Assembly: GCF_002844395.1 (NCBI RefSeq)
Contig: NZ_CP025197.1
Location: 1,860,001-1,924,000 of the forward strand
DNA from: Acetivibrio saccincola
GTDB taxonomy: Bacteria; Bacillota; Clostridia; Acetivibrionales; Acetivibrionaceae
DNA length: 64,000 nucleotides
Reading direction: 5' to 3'
Shown here piece by piece: positions 8,904-16,952 of the stretch; the first letter of the stretch is position 1; the number at the start of each line of letters is the position of its first letter. The notes under the pieces were generated by a model, which worked only from the letters and a program-made list of their open reading frames with translations, was not told the DNA's origin and made no database searches. Position numbers and translations under genes: made by a program.

Positions 8904-9488
8904 TTAAAATACAGGTACATACTTTCCTTTTAATTTGTTTTTCGCCATCTGTGTTACTTCTTTTATAAATTCAGATTTTGCTTTTGTATATCCATCACGA
9001 TTAAATTCGTATATCTTTTTTAGCTCTAGCTTGAGCTCACCGTACCTTTTTGCCAAATCAGGATTACTGATCAAATAATCTCTAAAATATAATTCATCCC
9101 AATCTCCGGGATATCTGACATGGACATGATAAGCCTGTCCTTTAAATCCTTCCGGAGTATATCCCTTTAGAAACATTATATGGGGAGGAGGGTTATCAAC
9201 CTGGGGACTATAGATATATCCAATCTCCTCCATCTTTCTTATTATGTAGTCATTCTCAACATATTCAAATACTTCAAGCAAGATATCAATAGTAGGCTTT
9301 GCAAGCATTCCGGAAATTGACGTACTACCAAAATGGTTTATTCTGAATATCTTTTCAGCCCCAATTGCTTTTTCAATATGTAATTTTTCCTCGCTATAAA
9401 GCCTGGGCCAATCTTTATTGTATTCAGTAATTATTATAGGAAATAACCTCCATAGCTCCTCATTGCTCATTTCAGAAAGTTTTTTCAT
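8904..9488 (-). CDS. GrpB family protein (UPF0157)
   Basis: This is a 194-residue GrpB-like protein of the nucleotidyltransferase superfamily. The motif FGSTSISGMLAKPTIDILLEV near residues 52-72 carries the G-S and D-x-D-like positions of the fold. HVHVRYPGDW and FRDYLISNPDLAKRYGELK are the usual C-terminal signatures. The biochemical role of the family is not established; members may act on nucleotides or dephospho-CoA-related substrates. AGGTGG precedes the ATG at 9488. It is directly preceded by a 29-codon ORF that may be translationally linked. Confidence 0.88.
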   Translation of the reverse strand: MKKLSEMSNEELWRLFPIIITEYNKDWPRLYSEEKLHIEKAIGAEKIFRINHFGSTSISGMLAKPTIDILLEVFEYVENDYIIRKMEEIGYIYSPQVDNPPPHIMFLKGYTPEGFKGQAYHVHVRYPGDWDELYFRDYLISNPDLAKRYGELKLELKKIYEFNRDGYTKAKSEFIKEVTQMAKNKLKGKYVPVF

Positions 9489-9514
9489 TTTACTTGTCCA
9501 CCTTTATTCTTCTT

Positions 9515-9604
9515 TCAGAATTCTTTCTTCAAATCTTCCTGCTCACCGGTTATTAGTGATAAATCTAAAAAGTCCTTTTTATTCTCTAATATGTATACTT
9601 CCAT
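9515..9604 (-). CDS. Short ORF, 29 residues, strong ribosome site
   Basis: An ATG at 9604 with GGGAGGT seven bases upstream opens a 29-codon frame (MEVYILENKKDFLDL...) ending 26 bases before GrpB. The sequence resembles the N-terminal strand and helix of some GNAT proteins, so it may be a truncated acetyltransferase or a leader peptide. This is weakly supported. Confidence 0.35.
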   Translation of the reverse strand: MEVYILENKKDFLDLSLITGEQEDLKKEF

Positions 9605-9733
9605 ATTTTACCTCCCGTAAGGCAAATACACTATTTAAGTGTTTTCTACATGCTCTTCAAAAATCAATTGGAGGACTTCGGGTGGAGATTTAACTCCACT
9701 TGAAGACTAAATATGATTTAGTACCCTACGGAA

Positions 9734-9961
9734 TCAATAAATCAGCTCTTTTTTGAGACTAGGTTCCAATTCCAAAACATAACCTACAAAACCTGAAAAA
9801 TGGTCGTTGGTATTCCATTGAGATGCTATTTCCTCTGCATACCCCTGATTTAATACAGGATAAAAAATCGGTTGCTGTGGTAACCGTGGCGGAAAACCTC
9901 TAAATCCCAATTCTATTATCTTCTTTAACTCTTTTAATCCTACCGGCCTATATAGCTTCAT
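9734..9961 (-). CDS. Shortened 'ADP-ribosylation/crystallin J1'-type conserved protein
   Basis: The 75-residue product begins KLYRPVGLKELKKIIELGF and continues RGFPPRLPQQPIFYPVLNQ, then YAEEIASQWNT and GFVGYVLELE. These are the conserved motifs of a small bacterial family often labelled ADP-ribosylation/crystallin J1. Family members I recall run about 110 residues and continue into a V-G-G / PAEELEEFN segment, which is absent here. The frame stops after LKKELIY and no other frame downstream restores it. It is probably a 3'-truncated gene. No function is established. Confidence 0.5.
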   Translation of the reverse strand: MKLYRPVGLKELKKIIELGFRGFPPRLPQQPIFYPVLNQGYAEEIASQWNTNDHFSGFVGYVLELEPSLKKELIY

Positions 9962-10061
9962 AGTATCACCTTCTTTATAATTTTAAAAATTTTCTAAGCC
10001 TTCTTTCTACCAAGTCTACTTACGGTAATTCTTATTGACCCCTATTCCTTCGCTTTTTTTA

Positions 10062-10751
10062 TTATATCCATCCGTTATTAATCCAATGCTGATTATCGGC
10101 AGAAGGAGTTTCTTCTTTCTTCAAGAGTACCTTGTGAATCATTCTACATATATTAAACAGAACTCTTACCTTAAGTCCCATGTGTCCGTGTTTGAACAGA
10201 ACGTATTTTTTGGCAAGATTAGTAACCTTTCGCTTAATTTTATTTTTCCGCTTATCGGATAATTCTTTCCAATTTACGCCCTCCATCAGCCCAAATCCAA
10301 GACACCTTACATCGGAAATTCCCAACCATTGAAGACTGGTTGCAATATCCTTCTGCGCTTCCCTGTTTGAAGCACCGATGCTGTTTGTAAGAATAACGGC
10401 ACGCTTTGTAAACATTGCTTTATCGGGACGATGAACCATCCAGTGGCAGCAAAAGTGATCAAGCAACGCTTTCATTTGACCCGGGGTGCGCAAAGCATAT
10501 ACCGGAGCGGCAAAAACAAGCAGGTCGGCCTTAAGCATTGCATTCCAAACAGGCATTGTATATTCTGCATGGGGGCATAGTTTTTCATCTTTGAAAAAAC
10601 ATGTCTTGCACCCGGTGCAAAAATGTGGCATATCCTTCGGAAAATAATACTCGACTATTTCATTTCCATCCCTCAGCACAGATAAAAATGTTTCCTTAAT
10701 TTGGTATGTGCAGCCTTTTATTTCTGTGCCGTTAATCACAACAATATTCAT
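10062..10751 (-). CDS. Flavodoxin-fold NAD(P)H-dependent oxidoreductase
   Basis: This 229-residue protein has the NADPH-dependent FMN reductase/flavodoxin fold. The N-terminal strand and phosphate loop are MNIVVINGTEIKGCTYQ. A Cys-rich stretch CTGCKTCFFKDEKLC sits near residue 50, and the FMN contact region is FAAPVYALRTPGQMKALLDHF. The ATG at 10751 is chosen because AAGGAGAAG lies just upstream and the flavodoxin fold begins at that Met; the longer frame adds only unrelated residues. Such proteins reduce quinones or flavins in the cytoplasm. The upstream GNAT gene ends 40 bases before it, so the two may form an operon. Confidence 0.85.
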   Translation of the reverse strand: MNIVVINGTEIKGCTYQIKETFLSVLRDGNEIVEYYFPKDMPHFCTGCKTCFFKDEKLCPHAEYTMPVWNAMLKADLLVFAAPVYALRTPGQMKALLDHFCCHWMVHRPDKAMFTKRAVILTNSIGASNREAQKDIATSLQWLGISDVRCLGFGLMEGVNWKELSDKRKNKIKRKVTNLAKKYVLFKHGHMGLKVRVLFNICRMIHKVLLKKEETPSADNQHWINNGWI

Positions 10752-10791
10752 TAAACTTCTCCTTAACAATAATAAATTGAAATGAGCTACA

Positions 10792-11250
10792 CTAATTTGC
10801 AACAATTTTTTCCAAGCTTACTAATGTTAATTTTTCTGATATTTTTTCTTCTTTAAAAATCCTGTATCCAAGCTTATTATATAAATATATGTTCTTTACA
10901 CTCTTTTTCCCTGTAAACAGATCATACCTCTTACAGCCTTTAAAGCAATTTTCTATGCTGTTCATTAATGCAGTTCCAATTCCCCTGTTTTGAAAATCAG
11001 GATGAACAATGAGTTTTCCAATATAACAAGTACCGTCCTGCAAATTAGCCCTGACCGACCCAATTATTTTCCCTGAATCAACAGCTTTTAAAAATGTTTT
11101 ATAAGCATATTCACTTTTAATATCTTCAATGGTTTGAAGCAAGGGAGGAATTGAAAAGTCATTGCAAATTTCTGCCTCACTTAAATAAGCTAACTTCTGT
11201 AATGCTAAAATCTCCTCTAAATCCGATATAAGTGCATTTTCAATAATCAT
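10792..11250 (-). CDS. GNAT family N-acetyltransferase
   Basis: This 152-residue acetyltransferase has the acetyl-CoA loop LIVHPDFQNRGIGTALMN (residues about 80-97), the preceding strand GTCYIGKL, and the terminal LYNKLGYRIFKEEKI. GGGGGT precedes the ATG at 11250. The gap to the P-loop kinase is 23 bases, so kinase, GNAT and flavodoxin genes may be one transcript. The substrate is unknown. Confidence 0.87.
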   Translation of the reverse strand: MIIENALISDLEEILALQKLAYLSEAEICNDFSIPPLLQTIEDIKSEYAYKTFLKAVDSGKIIGSVRANLQDGTCYIGKLIVHPDFQNRGIGTALMNSIENCFKGCKRYDLFTGKKSVKNIYLYNKLGYRIFKEEKISEKLTLVSLEKIVAN

Positions 11251-11273
11251 AAAAAGACCCCCGGTTATTCAAG

Positions 11274-11801
11274 TCATTTCCTTTTTTGCAACAAAAATCT
11301 ACTGTCTTTTAAAATAATATCAACAGCATCATCCACTGACAAATTCGTTGTATCCAATATAAACCTCTTATCAATATCTTTTTCTTTAAATTCATTAAGC
11401 AGCTCAACTGCCCTGTTTCCCATAATTTCATCGGCAGGTCTTGACAAATCCCTCCGGATAACTGTTTCCTCACTTGCGGTTAAAACAACATATTTGAGTT
11501 TTATGTCTTTATAAACGATATTATTTAAATCTTCCGGGAAAAGAACATAATCAATTACTACGGTATAGTTACTGTCTATATAATTTTTAATCATGTCTTT
11601 TATATTTTTCAATAATAATTTTAATCGGCTCCCATCATCTTTCCATGGACTAACATACCCGCCAACATACATTTCATAAATGTAATCAACGTTTAAGTGA
11701 ACACTCAAACTGTATTTTTCTGCAATTTTTCTGGATATGGTGGACTTTCCTACGCCACAGGAACCTGAAATAACATAAACTATTTTTTCTTCAAAATCCA
11801 A
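11274..11801 (-). CDS. P-loop nucleotide kinase-like protein (AAA/shikimate-kinase type)
   Basis: The 175-residue protein starts with a P-loop, VISGSCGVGKSTISRKIAE (about residues 10-28). A DxD-like strand VVIDYVLFPED and an Arg-rich lid (RRDLSRPADEIMGNR) follow. The size and layout fit small-molecule kinases related to gluconate or shikimate kinases, or chloramphenicol phosphotransferase. Substrate prediction is not possible. It appears to be the first gene of a three-gene run. Confidence 0.75.
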   Translation of the reverse strand: MDFEEKIVYVISGSCGVGKSTISRKIAEKYSLSVHLNVDYIYEMYVGGYVSPWKDDGSRLKLLLKNIKDMIKNYIDSNYTVVIDYVLFPEDLNNIVYKDIKLKYVVLTASEETVIRRDLSRPADEIMGNRAVELLNEFKEKDIDKRFILDTTNLSVDDAVDIILKDSRFLLQKRK

Positions 11802-11890
11802 TTAAATACCCCACTTTTTTAAATATTATCTATGTACTCATTAAATTCTCAGCATTGCTGTAATTTTTTTTACTTGTATATTAAAATAAC

Positions 11891-11968
11891 TTAAAATAAT
11901 TGTTTTTGCAAGTGAAAATTTATAAAAGTACCTGTTTTTAACGGTTCAGGATGATACTTAAATTTCAT
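11891..11968 (-). pseudogene. CbrC-family N-terminal remnant, 25 codons
   Basis: An ATG at 11968 with AAAGGAG upstream encodes MKFKYHPEPLKTGTF and then stops after ten more residues. KYHPDPLKTG is the opening motif of CbrC/UPF0167 proteins, which are far longer and Cys-rich. This is therefore likely a truncated relic with its ribosome site intact. Confidence 0.4.
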
Positions 11969-12003
11969 ATATTCATCTCTCCTTTATAAATCTTCACTAA
12001 ATA

Positions 12004-12719
12004 TTAATACCAATATACAACTTGTTTTCTTGGCAGACTAAAAGCAACTCCAGCCAAAAAAAATGAAGTCATCCGGATAAATATAATAGTCTTCCGTTAT
12101 AAAACTCATATAATACTTATGTTTTAGAATCTCACTTTGTGCTTTTAAGGCTGCCATTTCACTTGTGGTAACATATTTTATTTCTGTAAATAATTCTTCT
12201 TTGTCCACTCCAAATTTTTCTAAAGTGCTCTCAAAATCCGAATCGCTAAGGGTCATAGACAGTCGTAAAAATTTTTCCCTTGCAAAAAACCTCTAAAGTA
12301 CTCTATTTTAATGTTAGAAGCACTTTCAGGAATTTCAGCAGGGAAATGTTTAATATATGGTGAATGAGGATAATTGTTTTCTTCTAATATTTGCTTATAG
12401 TATTTGATATCGGTAAATGGTCCTGATGTTTCCCAACTTAATCCCATATAGCCTCTAATTAATCCCAAAATATAAACTACTATACATATAGGCACAATGA
12501 TTTTACTTAGTTTTCTATTAAATGGAAATAACTTAAAATAATTATTACTAAACCCGGTATTATTGTAAATAGGTATATATAAAATCTTTTAGGCTCAAAT
12601 GCCATTGGATCTATAGAAATTATATATTTTGAGGAAACAATCATTAATAATCCAATCAGTAATCCAATAAATAAATTTATTTTATTCTTTACTTTTAGCA
12701 GTATATTAATATTCTCACT
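12004..12719 (-). pseudogene. Membrane-anchored conserved protein broken by several frameshifts
   Basis: Four overlapping minus-strand pieces read as one protein if single bases are restored. The first (12719-12507) carries hydrophobic helices (INLFIGLLIGLLMIVS and YLFTIIPGLVIIILSY) and lacks a start in frame with its GGGGGA site. The second (12495-12253) has another helix and then KHFPAEIPESASNIKIEYFRGFLQG. The third (12256-12038) needs one extra T in the AATTTTTAC run to follow FLQGKN. The C-terminus needs a shift in an eight-T run, giving GVAFSLPRKQVVYWY and a stop at 12004. HFPxEIP and PGFLQG-type motifs occur in a clostridial family of unknown function. Confidence 0.6.
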
Positions 12720-12779
12720 TCCCCCTTAAAATTTATTTTTAACTCACATTGTCCATGAATGAAAATCCATTTAAAATAT

Positions 12780-12864
12780 TTATTTTATAATCCAATTAAT
12801 AGAATAACCATCAGCATAATCATTATAGATTAATTCTTTTCCTGTTCCATCTAAATTCATTATA
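12780..12864 (-). pseudogene. DUF5050-type C-terminal remnant cut by the transposon
   Basis: Minus-strand codons running out of the left transposon end read HIMNLDGTGKELIYND, then YADGYSINWIIK and stop. The MNLDGTGKE unit matches the repeat of DUF5050/TolB-like propellers such as the intact gene at 7055-8554. Only the last blade survives; everything upstream is replaced by the mobile element. Confidence 0.5.
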
Positions 12865-12869
12865 TGTAG

Positions 12870-12979
12870 ATTTTCATTTTAATTTAGGTAAATCTACCCT
12901 TATTTTATCACATTAAAATAGGTGAAAAAAATTTTTAACCCTACCGCAATTTGAAAAAATATTTTCACTTTACAGTAGG
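12870..12979 (+). repeat. Left-end transposase binding-site array
   Basis: Three copies in the same orientation lie at 12870-12888 (ATTTTCATTTTAATTTAGG), 12902-12922 (ATTTTATCAC...AAATAGG) and 12961-12979 (ATTTTCACTTTACAGTAGG). A fourth, opposite-facing copy at 12940-12960 (CCTACCGCAATTTGAAAAAA) abuts the third to make a near palindrome. These are inverted relative to the right-end array. Confidence 0.7.
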
Positions 12980-13017
12980 ATTATTTTTTATAATATATTG
13001 CGGAGGGTGATGTAAAA

Positions 13018-13611
13018 ATGCAATATATCTTCAATGTTCATGAAGGAATTCATGAATATATTAAACTTGGGAGAAATTATCCTTTTCCACCGCCACCAAC
13101 TAAAAGATGTCACAATCCAAAATGCAATAAATTAGTTAGTTTCCGCAAACATGGCTTCTATGAAAGATATTATTACTCAAAAGAATATAAAGGGAAAATA
13201 GTAATCAGACGCTATATATGTCCTCTATGTGGATGCACCATATCATATATTCCTAACTTTTGTTTACCCGGATTTATTAATGCAATAAATCATATTTTTG
13301 AATACATATATAATTTATTTTATCGTAAAGGTAGTATTAATTCAGTTATAAAACAACTAAATCTAAAAAACAACGTACAGTTTTCAAGGCAAATTCTATA
13401 CTATTACAGAAAAAAATTCATTAAAAATCTCAATACAATACAAAATGGATTAAGACAAATAATACACAAAGTGAAATTACCGGATGAAACTCTTGGAAAC
13501 ACAGAAAAAGCAAGAAACGTTTTAGCAATAGTAGTAAGAGAATTCCCCAACATTCAACTATTCTCTCAAAAATACTATCAAGCTACCGCTAAAACATTTC
13601 TTGCAGCATGA
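13018..13611 (+). CDS. DUF6431 domain protein of the transposon
   Basis: The 197-residue product carries a zinc-ribbon-like module: CHNPKCNK near residue 31 and CPLCGCTISYIPNFCLPGF near residue 67. A helical, basic region follows. Proteins annotated DUF6431 sit upstream of DDE-transposase/ExeA-ATPase pairs in Firmicute mobile elements; the role is unknown, possibly DNA recognition or target choice. GGAGGGTGAT precedes the ATG. About 170 non-coding bases separate it from the transposase start. The C-terminus TAKTFLAA looks like a natural end. Confidence 0.7.
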   Translation: MQYIFNVHEGIHEYIKLGRNYPFPPPPTKRCHNPKCNKLVSFRKHGFYERYYYSKEYKGKIVIRRYICPLCGCTISYIPNFCLPGFINAINHIFEYIYNLFYRKGSINSVIKQLNLKNNVQFSRQILYYYRKKFIKNLNTIQNGLRQIIHKVKLPDETLGNTEKARNVLAIVVREFPNIQLFSQKYYQATAKTFLAA

Positions 13612-13780
13612 TTATAACATTAAAATAGGATTTTAAAAAGCGTCTTATGAAAAATTTTTAATGAAATCAACCGCAACACCATATTTTCCTTTACTTGAGC
13701 AAATAACTATGGTAACATCCGTGGTAAAGAACAGCCTGACCGGTCATGGCTTCCTAAAAATGCAACAGGAGGTCAGAAAT

Positions 13781-14718
13781 ATGTTAAGTGAAGAGGTAAG
13801 AAATGCCATTGCGTTAAAAAGATTTTCACTGATAAGTCCGATCCTAAATGGACAAGTGAATAATCGTAAGGACTATTATGCTCAAATTTCATCAAAACCC
13901 GTAGAAATGCCACACTATGGCATAAGAAAATATTCACCTAAAACAATAGAGTCCTGGTACTGTGATTACATGCGTGGAGGATTGGATGCATTAAAACCCG
14001 GATACCGGAAAGACAGGGGTAATTGTAGAAAAATAGATACAGAACTTGCTGAAAAAATCCTTGAGACGAAAAGAAAATATCCTAAAGCGCCTACTACAAT
14101 CATCTATGATAAACTAATAAAAAAAGGCATATTAAAAGAAGGGCAAATATCACTTACCACACTATACAGGTTTTTAAAATTTTCAAATCATGAAAGCATT
14201 TATGAAACTGAAGAGAAAAAAGAAATTAAAAGATTTGCACATCAATATATAAATGAGTTGTGGTATGGGGATTTAATGTATGGACCTTACATACAGGAAG
14301 AGGCATACCTTCCCTGCTCTATACGGACAATGGGAAGATTTACCGTTCACAGCAGTTTGAATTTATGTGCGCGGACGTAGGATGCGCTCTTATACATTCG
14401 AAACCCTTTGTTGCACATAGCCGGGGAAAAATAGAAAGGTTCTTTTTAACAGTTAGAAAAAGATTTTTATCCCAACTTAATATGAATAAAATTAAGAGTT
14501 TGGAAGAGCCGGTATTCATATACCATGAAGGCAAGAAAATCGGTGAAGCCTTGCAGGTTAATTTTCATGACAATGCCCATATGAAACGAAGGGGCAGACC
14601 TAAAAATTCTGAGTTAATAGTGGATTTACAAAATAACGAAGTATCTGTAACACATGCTGACATGCCTAAATCAAAACAAACAATTTCATTTAAAACAATT
14701 ATGGAAGGAGAGAAATAA
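13781..14718 (+). pseudogene. DDE (Mu/IS481-like) transposase with internal deletion and frameshift
   Basis: From the ATG at 13781, chosen for its AGGAGG site, the gene encodes an HTH region (KYSPKTIESWYCDYMRGGLDAL) and the first catalytic Asp (ELWYGDLMYGPY). The frame then breaks near 14310. The other frame resumes with the second Asp (LLYTDNGKIYRS) and the Glu (HSRGKIERFF), then a basic C-terminal tail (KRRGRPKNS). Around 40-50 residues expected between the two Asp positions are missing, so a deletion rather than a single-base slip explains the break. The element cannot make full-length transposase. Confidence 0.8.
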
Positions 14719-14720
14719 TT

Positions 14721-15521
14721 ATGTTCAGACAGTTTTTTGGACTAAAATACAATCCTTTTGGAAAAGAAATTGATATTTCTGATGTTTATGAAAGTGAAGA
14801 TATTAAGGAATTAAATTCAAGATTTAAATATATTCAAAACATCCGGGGAATGTTTCTTTTAGTCGGTGAACCGGGAATGGGAAAATCCACCGCCTTAAGA
14901 AAATTTTCAGCCGGGTTAAATCCGGGACTTTACAAACCCTGCTATTTTTCTCTCTCAACAGTTACCGTTATGGATTTTTACCGGGGTCTTTTAATATCTT
15001 TAGGAGAAGTGCCTTCACATAAGAAGGTTACAATGTTTCATCAGATACAACAAGCAATAATGTCTTTGTACTATAATCAAAAAATTACTCCGGTTATTAT
15101 CCTTGACGAGGTACAGATGCTGTCAAACAGCATACTTGAAGAATTAAGGCTTTTATTTAACTTTAAAATGGACTCTGAAAATCCTTTTATATTAATATTG
15201 TCGGGGCAATCGCAAATCAGGAACAAATTACAGTTAGCGGTAAATGCACCTTTAAAGCAGCGTATAGCCGTAAAATACGTAATGCAGGGGTTAAAGCCTG
15301 AGGAACTTTCAGACTATATTTTTACAAGGCTAAAGTCTGCCGGTTTACATGAAAATATATTTACCCAGGCTGCAATTGAAGCTATTTATTCTGCATCAAA
15401 AGGCGTACCCCGCCTTGTTAACAGTCTTGCAACCTCAAGCCTTATGTATGCTTGTTCAATAAAGCAAAAGCATGTAGATGAAGAAATCGTATACCAAGGA
15501 CAAAAAGACTTTGATATCTAA
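14721..15521 (+). CDS. TnsC/TniB/ExeA-like AAA ATPase of the transposon
   Basis: The 266-residue ATPase has the N-terminal FFGLKYNPFGKE typical of ExeA/TniB-like proteins, Walker A GEPGMGKST at about residue 53, and Walker B VIILDEVQML near residue 128. Sensor-like SGQSQIRNKL and the Arg-rich end SKGVPRLVNSLATSSL follow. In Tn7/Tn5053 systems this protein selects target DNA and activates the transposase. It starts two bases after the transposase stop with GGAGAG upstream, so the two are co-translated. It appears intact. Confidence 0.85.
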   Translation: MFRQFFGLKYNPFGKEIDISDVYESEDIKELNSRFKYIQNIRGMFLLVGEPGMGKSTALRKFSAGLNPGLYKPCYFSLSTVTVMDFYRGLLISLGEVPSHKKVTMFHQIQQAIMSLYYNQKITPVIILDEVQMLSNSILEELRLLFNFKMDSENPFILILSGQSQIRNKLQLAVNAPLKQRIAVKYVMQGLKPEELSDYIFTRLKSAGLHENIFTQAAIEAIYSASKGVPRLVNSLATSSLMYACSIKQKHVDEEIVYQGQKDFDI

Positions 15522-15648
15522 AATACTTTTATCTTTAACCGGCAGCCTTAGTACAACGGTTATAAACCGTTTAAGTAATAAATGTTGTAAACTTATTGAA
15601 TTTATACTTAAAAGTTTTCTATTATCAATATTTTGATTAAAATTTTAA

Positions 15649-15675
15649 GAGCAGTTAATCTGCTCATTTTTATTA
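15649..15675 (+). terminator. Terminator after the transposon ATPase
   Basis: GAGCAG/CTGCTC stem with a five-base loop followed by ATTTTTATT, lying between the ATPase and the right-end repeats. Confidence 0.55.
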
Positions 15676-15728
15676 TACAAATTTGAAAGTGTTATGCAAT
15701 ACTTATTTTTCCAAATTTTATTTTGAAT

Positions 15729-15847
15729 CCTACTGGCATTTGAAAATTTGATTATCGCGTTCCTATTTTAATTTGAAAATATTCACTAATTTGTGGTAAA
15801 ATTGACCTAAAATAATTTGAAAATATTATCTAATTTAATTTGAAAAT
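15729..15847 (+). repeat. Right-end transposase binding-site array, four copies
   Basis: Four 19-base or near-19-base units, all in one orientation and all ending ATTTGAAAAT, lie at 15729-15747 (CCTACTGGC...), 15762-15780 (CCTATTTTA...), 15806-15824 (CCTAAAATA...) and 15830-15847 (CTAATTTA..., one base short). Spacing is 33, 44 and 23 bases. The CCTACTG variant also has an inverted partner in the left end (12970-12979 region). Confidence 0.8.
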
Positions 15848-16190
15848 TTACAATATGTAAATCTATCCCAAACCTTGAAGGAACCTTTGACGGCATAATT
15901 TCTTTTCTGTTTCCCTGGACAACTTTCATGTGAACCTGAAGGTTTATTACACTATGTAGCTTTATACCGTAAACATCAAAAAGGCTTTTAATATATCTGA
16001 TACTTCTTTCGGAAGTTGTGTAAACACAAATTTTATACCCCAAATATTTCAATTCTTTACATAATTCTCTTATTCCTTCCCGAAGCTTTTCTTTAAAGAA
16101 AAAAGCCTTGAAATGTTTAACAGGCTTTTCATATACTGCGTCTTTATCTGTCAATATTAACGTATCATCCAAATCAAAGGAAATTTTCAT
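15807..16190 (-). pseudogene. HAD-family phosphatase truncated by the transposon
   Basis: The N-terminal 113 residues form a HAD hydrolase: FDLDDTLI (catalytic Asp pair, residues 5-12), YKICVYTTSER (motif II) and PSRFGIDLHI. After HI, at 15853, the frame enters the transposon end and adds 14 meaningless residues before a stop. The expected acidic motif (IDDS-like) that should follow is lost, so the enzyme is presumably inactive. The missing 3' part is not found on the other side of the element. Confidence 0.8.
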
Positions 16191-16299
16191 TTAAAACCCC
16201 CACATTCTTTACATAAAAGAAGACTACACGTCCTTCTCTTTTTAAAAGCACTGAATTAAAATTTAGCTTTTTAAATTTTAAATTTAAATTAATACAGCT

Positions 16300-16899
16300 C
16301 TACTTAGACTTCTCATTAAATAAAGAATTATAATATTTATACTTTTCAATGTTATTTTCTAATTTATATAGTTGTGCCAGCTCAGAATAAATATACTCGG
16401 AAGAAGGTCCGTTATTTACTGAAAATTCAAAATATTTTATGGCTTCCTCATTTAGTCCTTCATCCCGGAGGATATATGCTAAATCTTCAGCAATAAAAAC
16501 ATTATTTGATTTTGAAAATCCCTCTTTCAAAATATCTATGCCAATTTTAGGGTTGATTTTAGAGTAAAACAATTCATAGTTTCCAAAACATGCAATGGGG
16601 ACTGCAGAAATAACATCCCCTTCCCATTCATGAGTGCATTTGCAAAATATATTATCCTTTTCAACAAAATATGTACAGTCGCTAATCCTTTCAGTCATTG
16701 AAATATCAATGTAGCAATCAACAACTTTATCCTTTGTAATAATATTTTTGGCCTTTATGATGTAAAATCCTTCTCTTTCCGGCAATATCTCTTCTTTTAA
16801 TGGCTCCACCTTCCATGAATAAAATCCTTCATCACCGCTGCTTAAAACTTCAAAGATTTTGCATTGAGGATTGCTGACTATTGCTTCTACTAAATCCAT
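16300..16899 (-). CDS. Hypothetical protein with C-terminal TPR-like helices
   Basis: The protein is soluble with 199 residues. The N-terminal half contains Cys residues (CFVE-like YFVEKDNIFCKCTHEWEGD) and no known motif. Residues about 125-195 look like two tetratricopeptide-type helices (FIAEDLAYILRDEGLNEEAIKYFE and YSELAQLYKLENNIEKYKYY). No function can be assigned. It stands between the truncated HAD gene and the macro-domain gene, all on the minus strand, with short gaps. Confidence 0.6.
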   Translation of the reverse strand: MDLVEAIVSNPQCKIFEVLSSGDEGFYSWKVEPLKEEILPEREGFYIIKAKNIITKDKVVDCYIDISMTERISDCTYFVEKDNIFCKCTHEWEGDVISAVPIACFGNYELFYSKINPKIGIDILKEGFSKSNNVFIAEDLAYILRDEGLNEEAIKYFEFSVNNGPSSEYIYSELAQLYKLENNIEKYKYYNSLFNEKSK

Positions 16900-16952
16900 A
16901 ATTACGCCACCTTTTTATTATTTATTATTACAAGGACTTTACTGCAACCACC

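Larger units (their letters stand above)
12865..15852 (+). mobile_element. Tn7/Tn5053-like transposon with multi-site ends
   Basis: The element is about 2.99 kb. Its ends match in inverted orientation: TGTAGATTTTCA at 12865 and the complement of TGAAAATTTACA ending at 15852. Inside each end lie several copies of a 19-base unit (consensus on the right end CCTATTTTAATTTGAAAAT). It encodes a DUF6431 zinc protein, a DDE transposase now broken by an internal deletion, and a TnsC/ExeA-like ATPase, all rightward. This trio with repeated transposase-binding sites resembles Tn7/Tn5053/Mu-type systems. No matching target duplication is visible and the two flanks come from different genes. Confidence 0.8.

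Noticed and set aside
14260-14400. Programmed frameshift in the transposase
   Set aside because: About 45 residues are missing at the junction and there is no slippery heptamer, so deletion fits better.
15729-15847. Possible CRISPR-like repeats at the transposon right end
   Set aside because: Copies are short, AT-rich, irregularly spaced and match the left end in inverted orientation, as expected for transposase sites.
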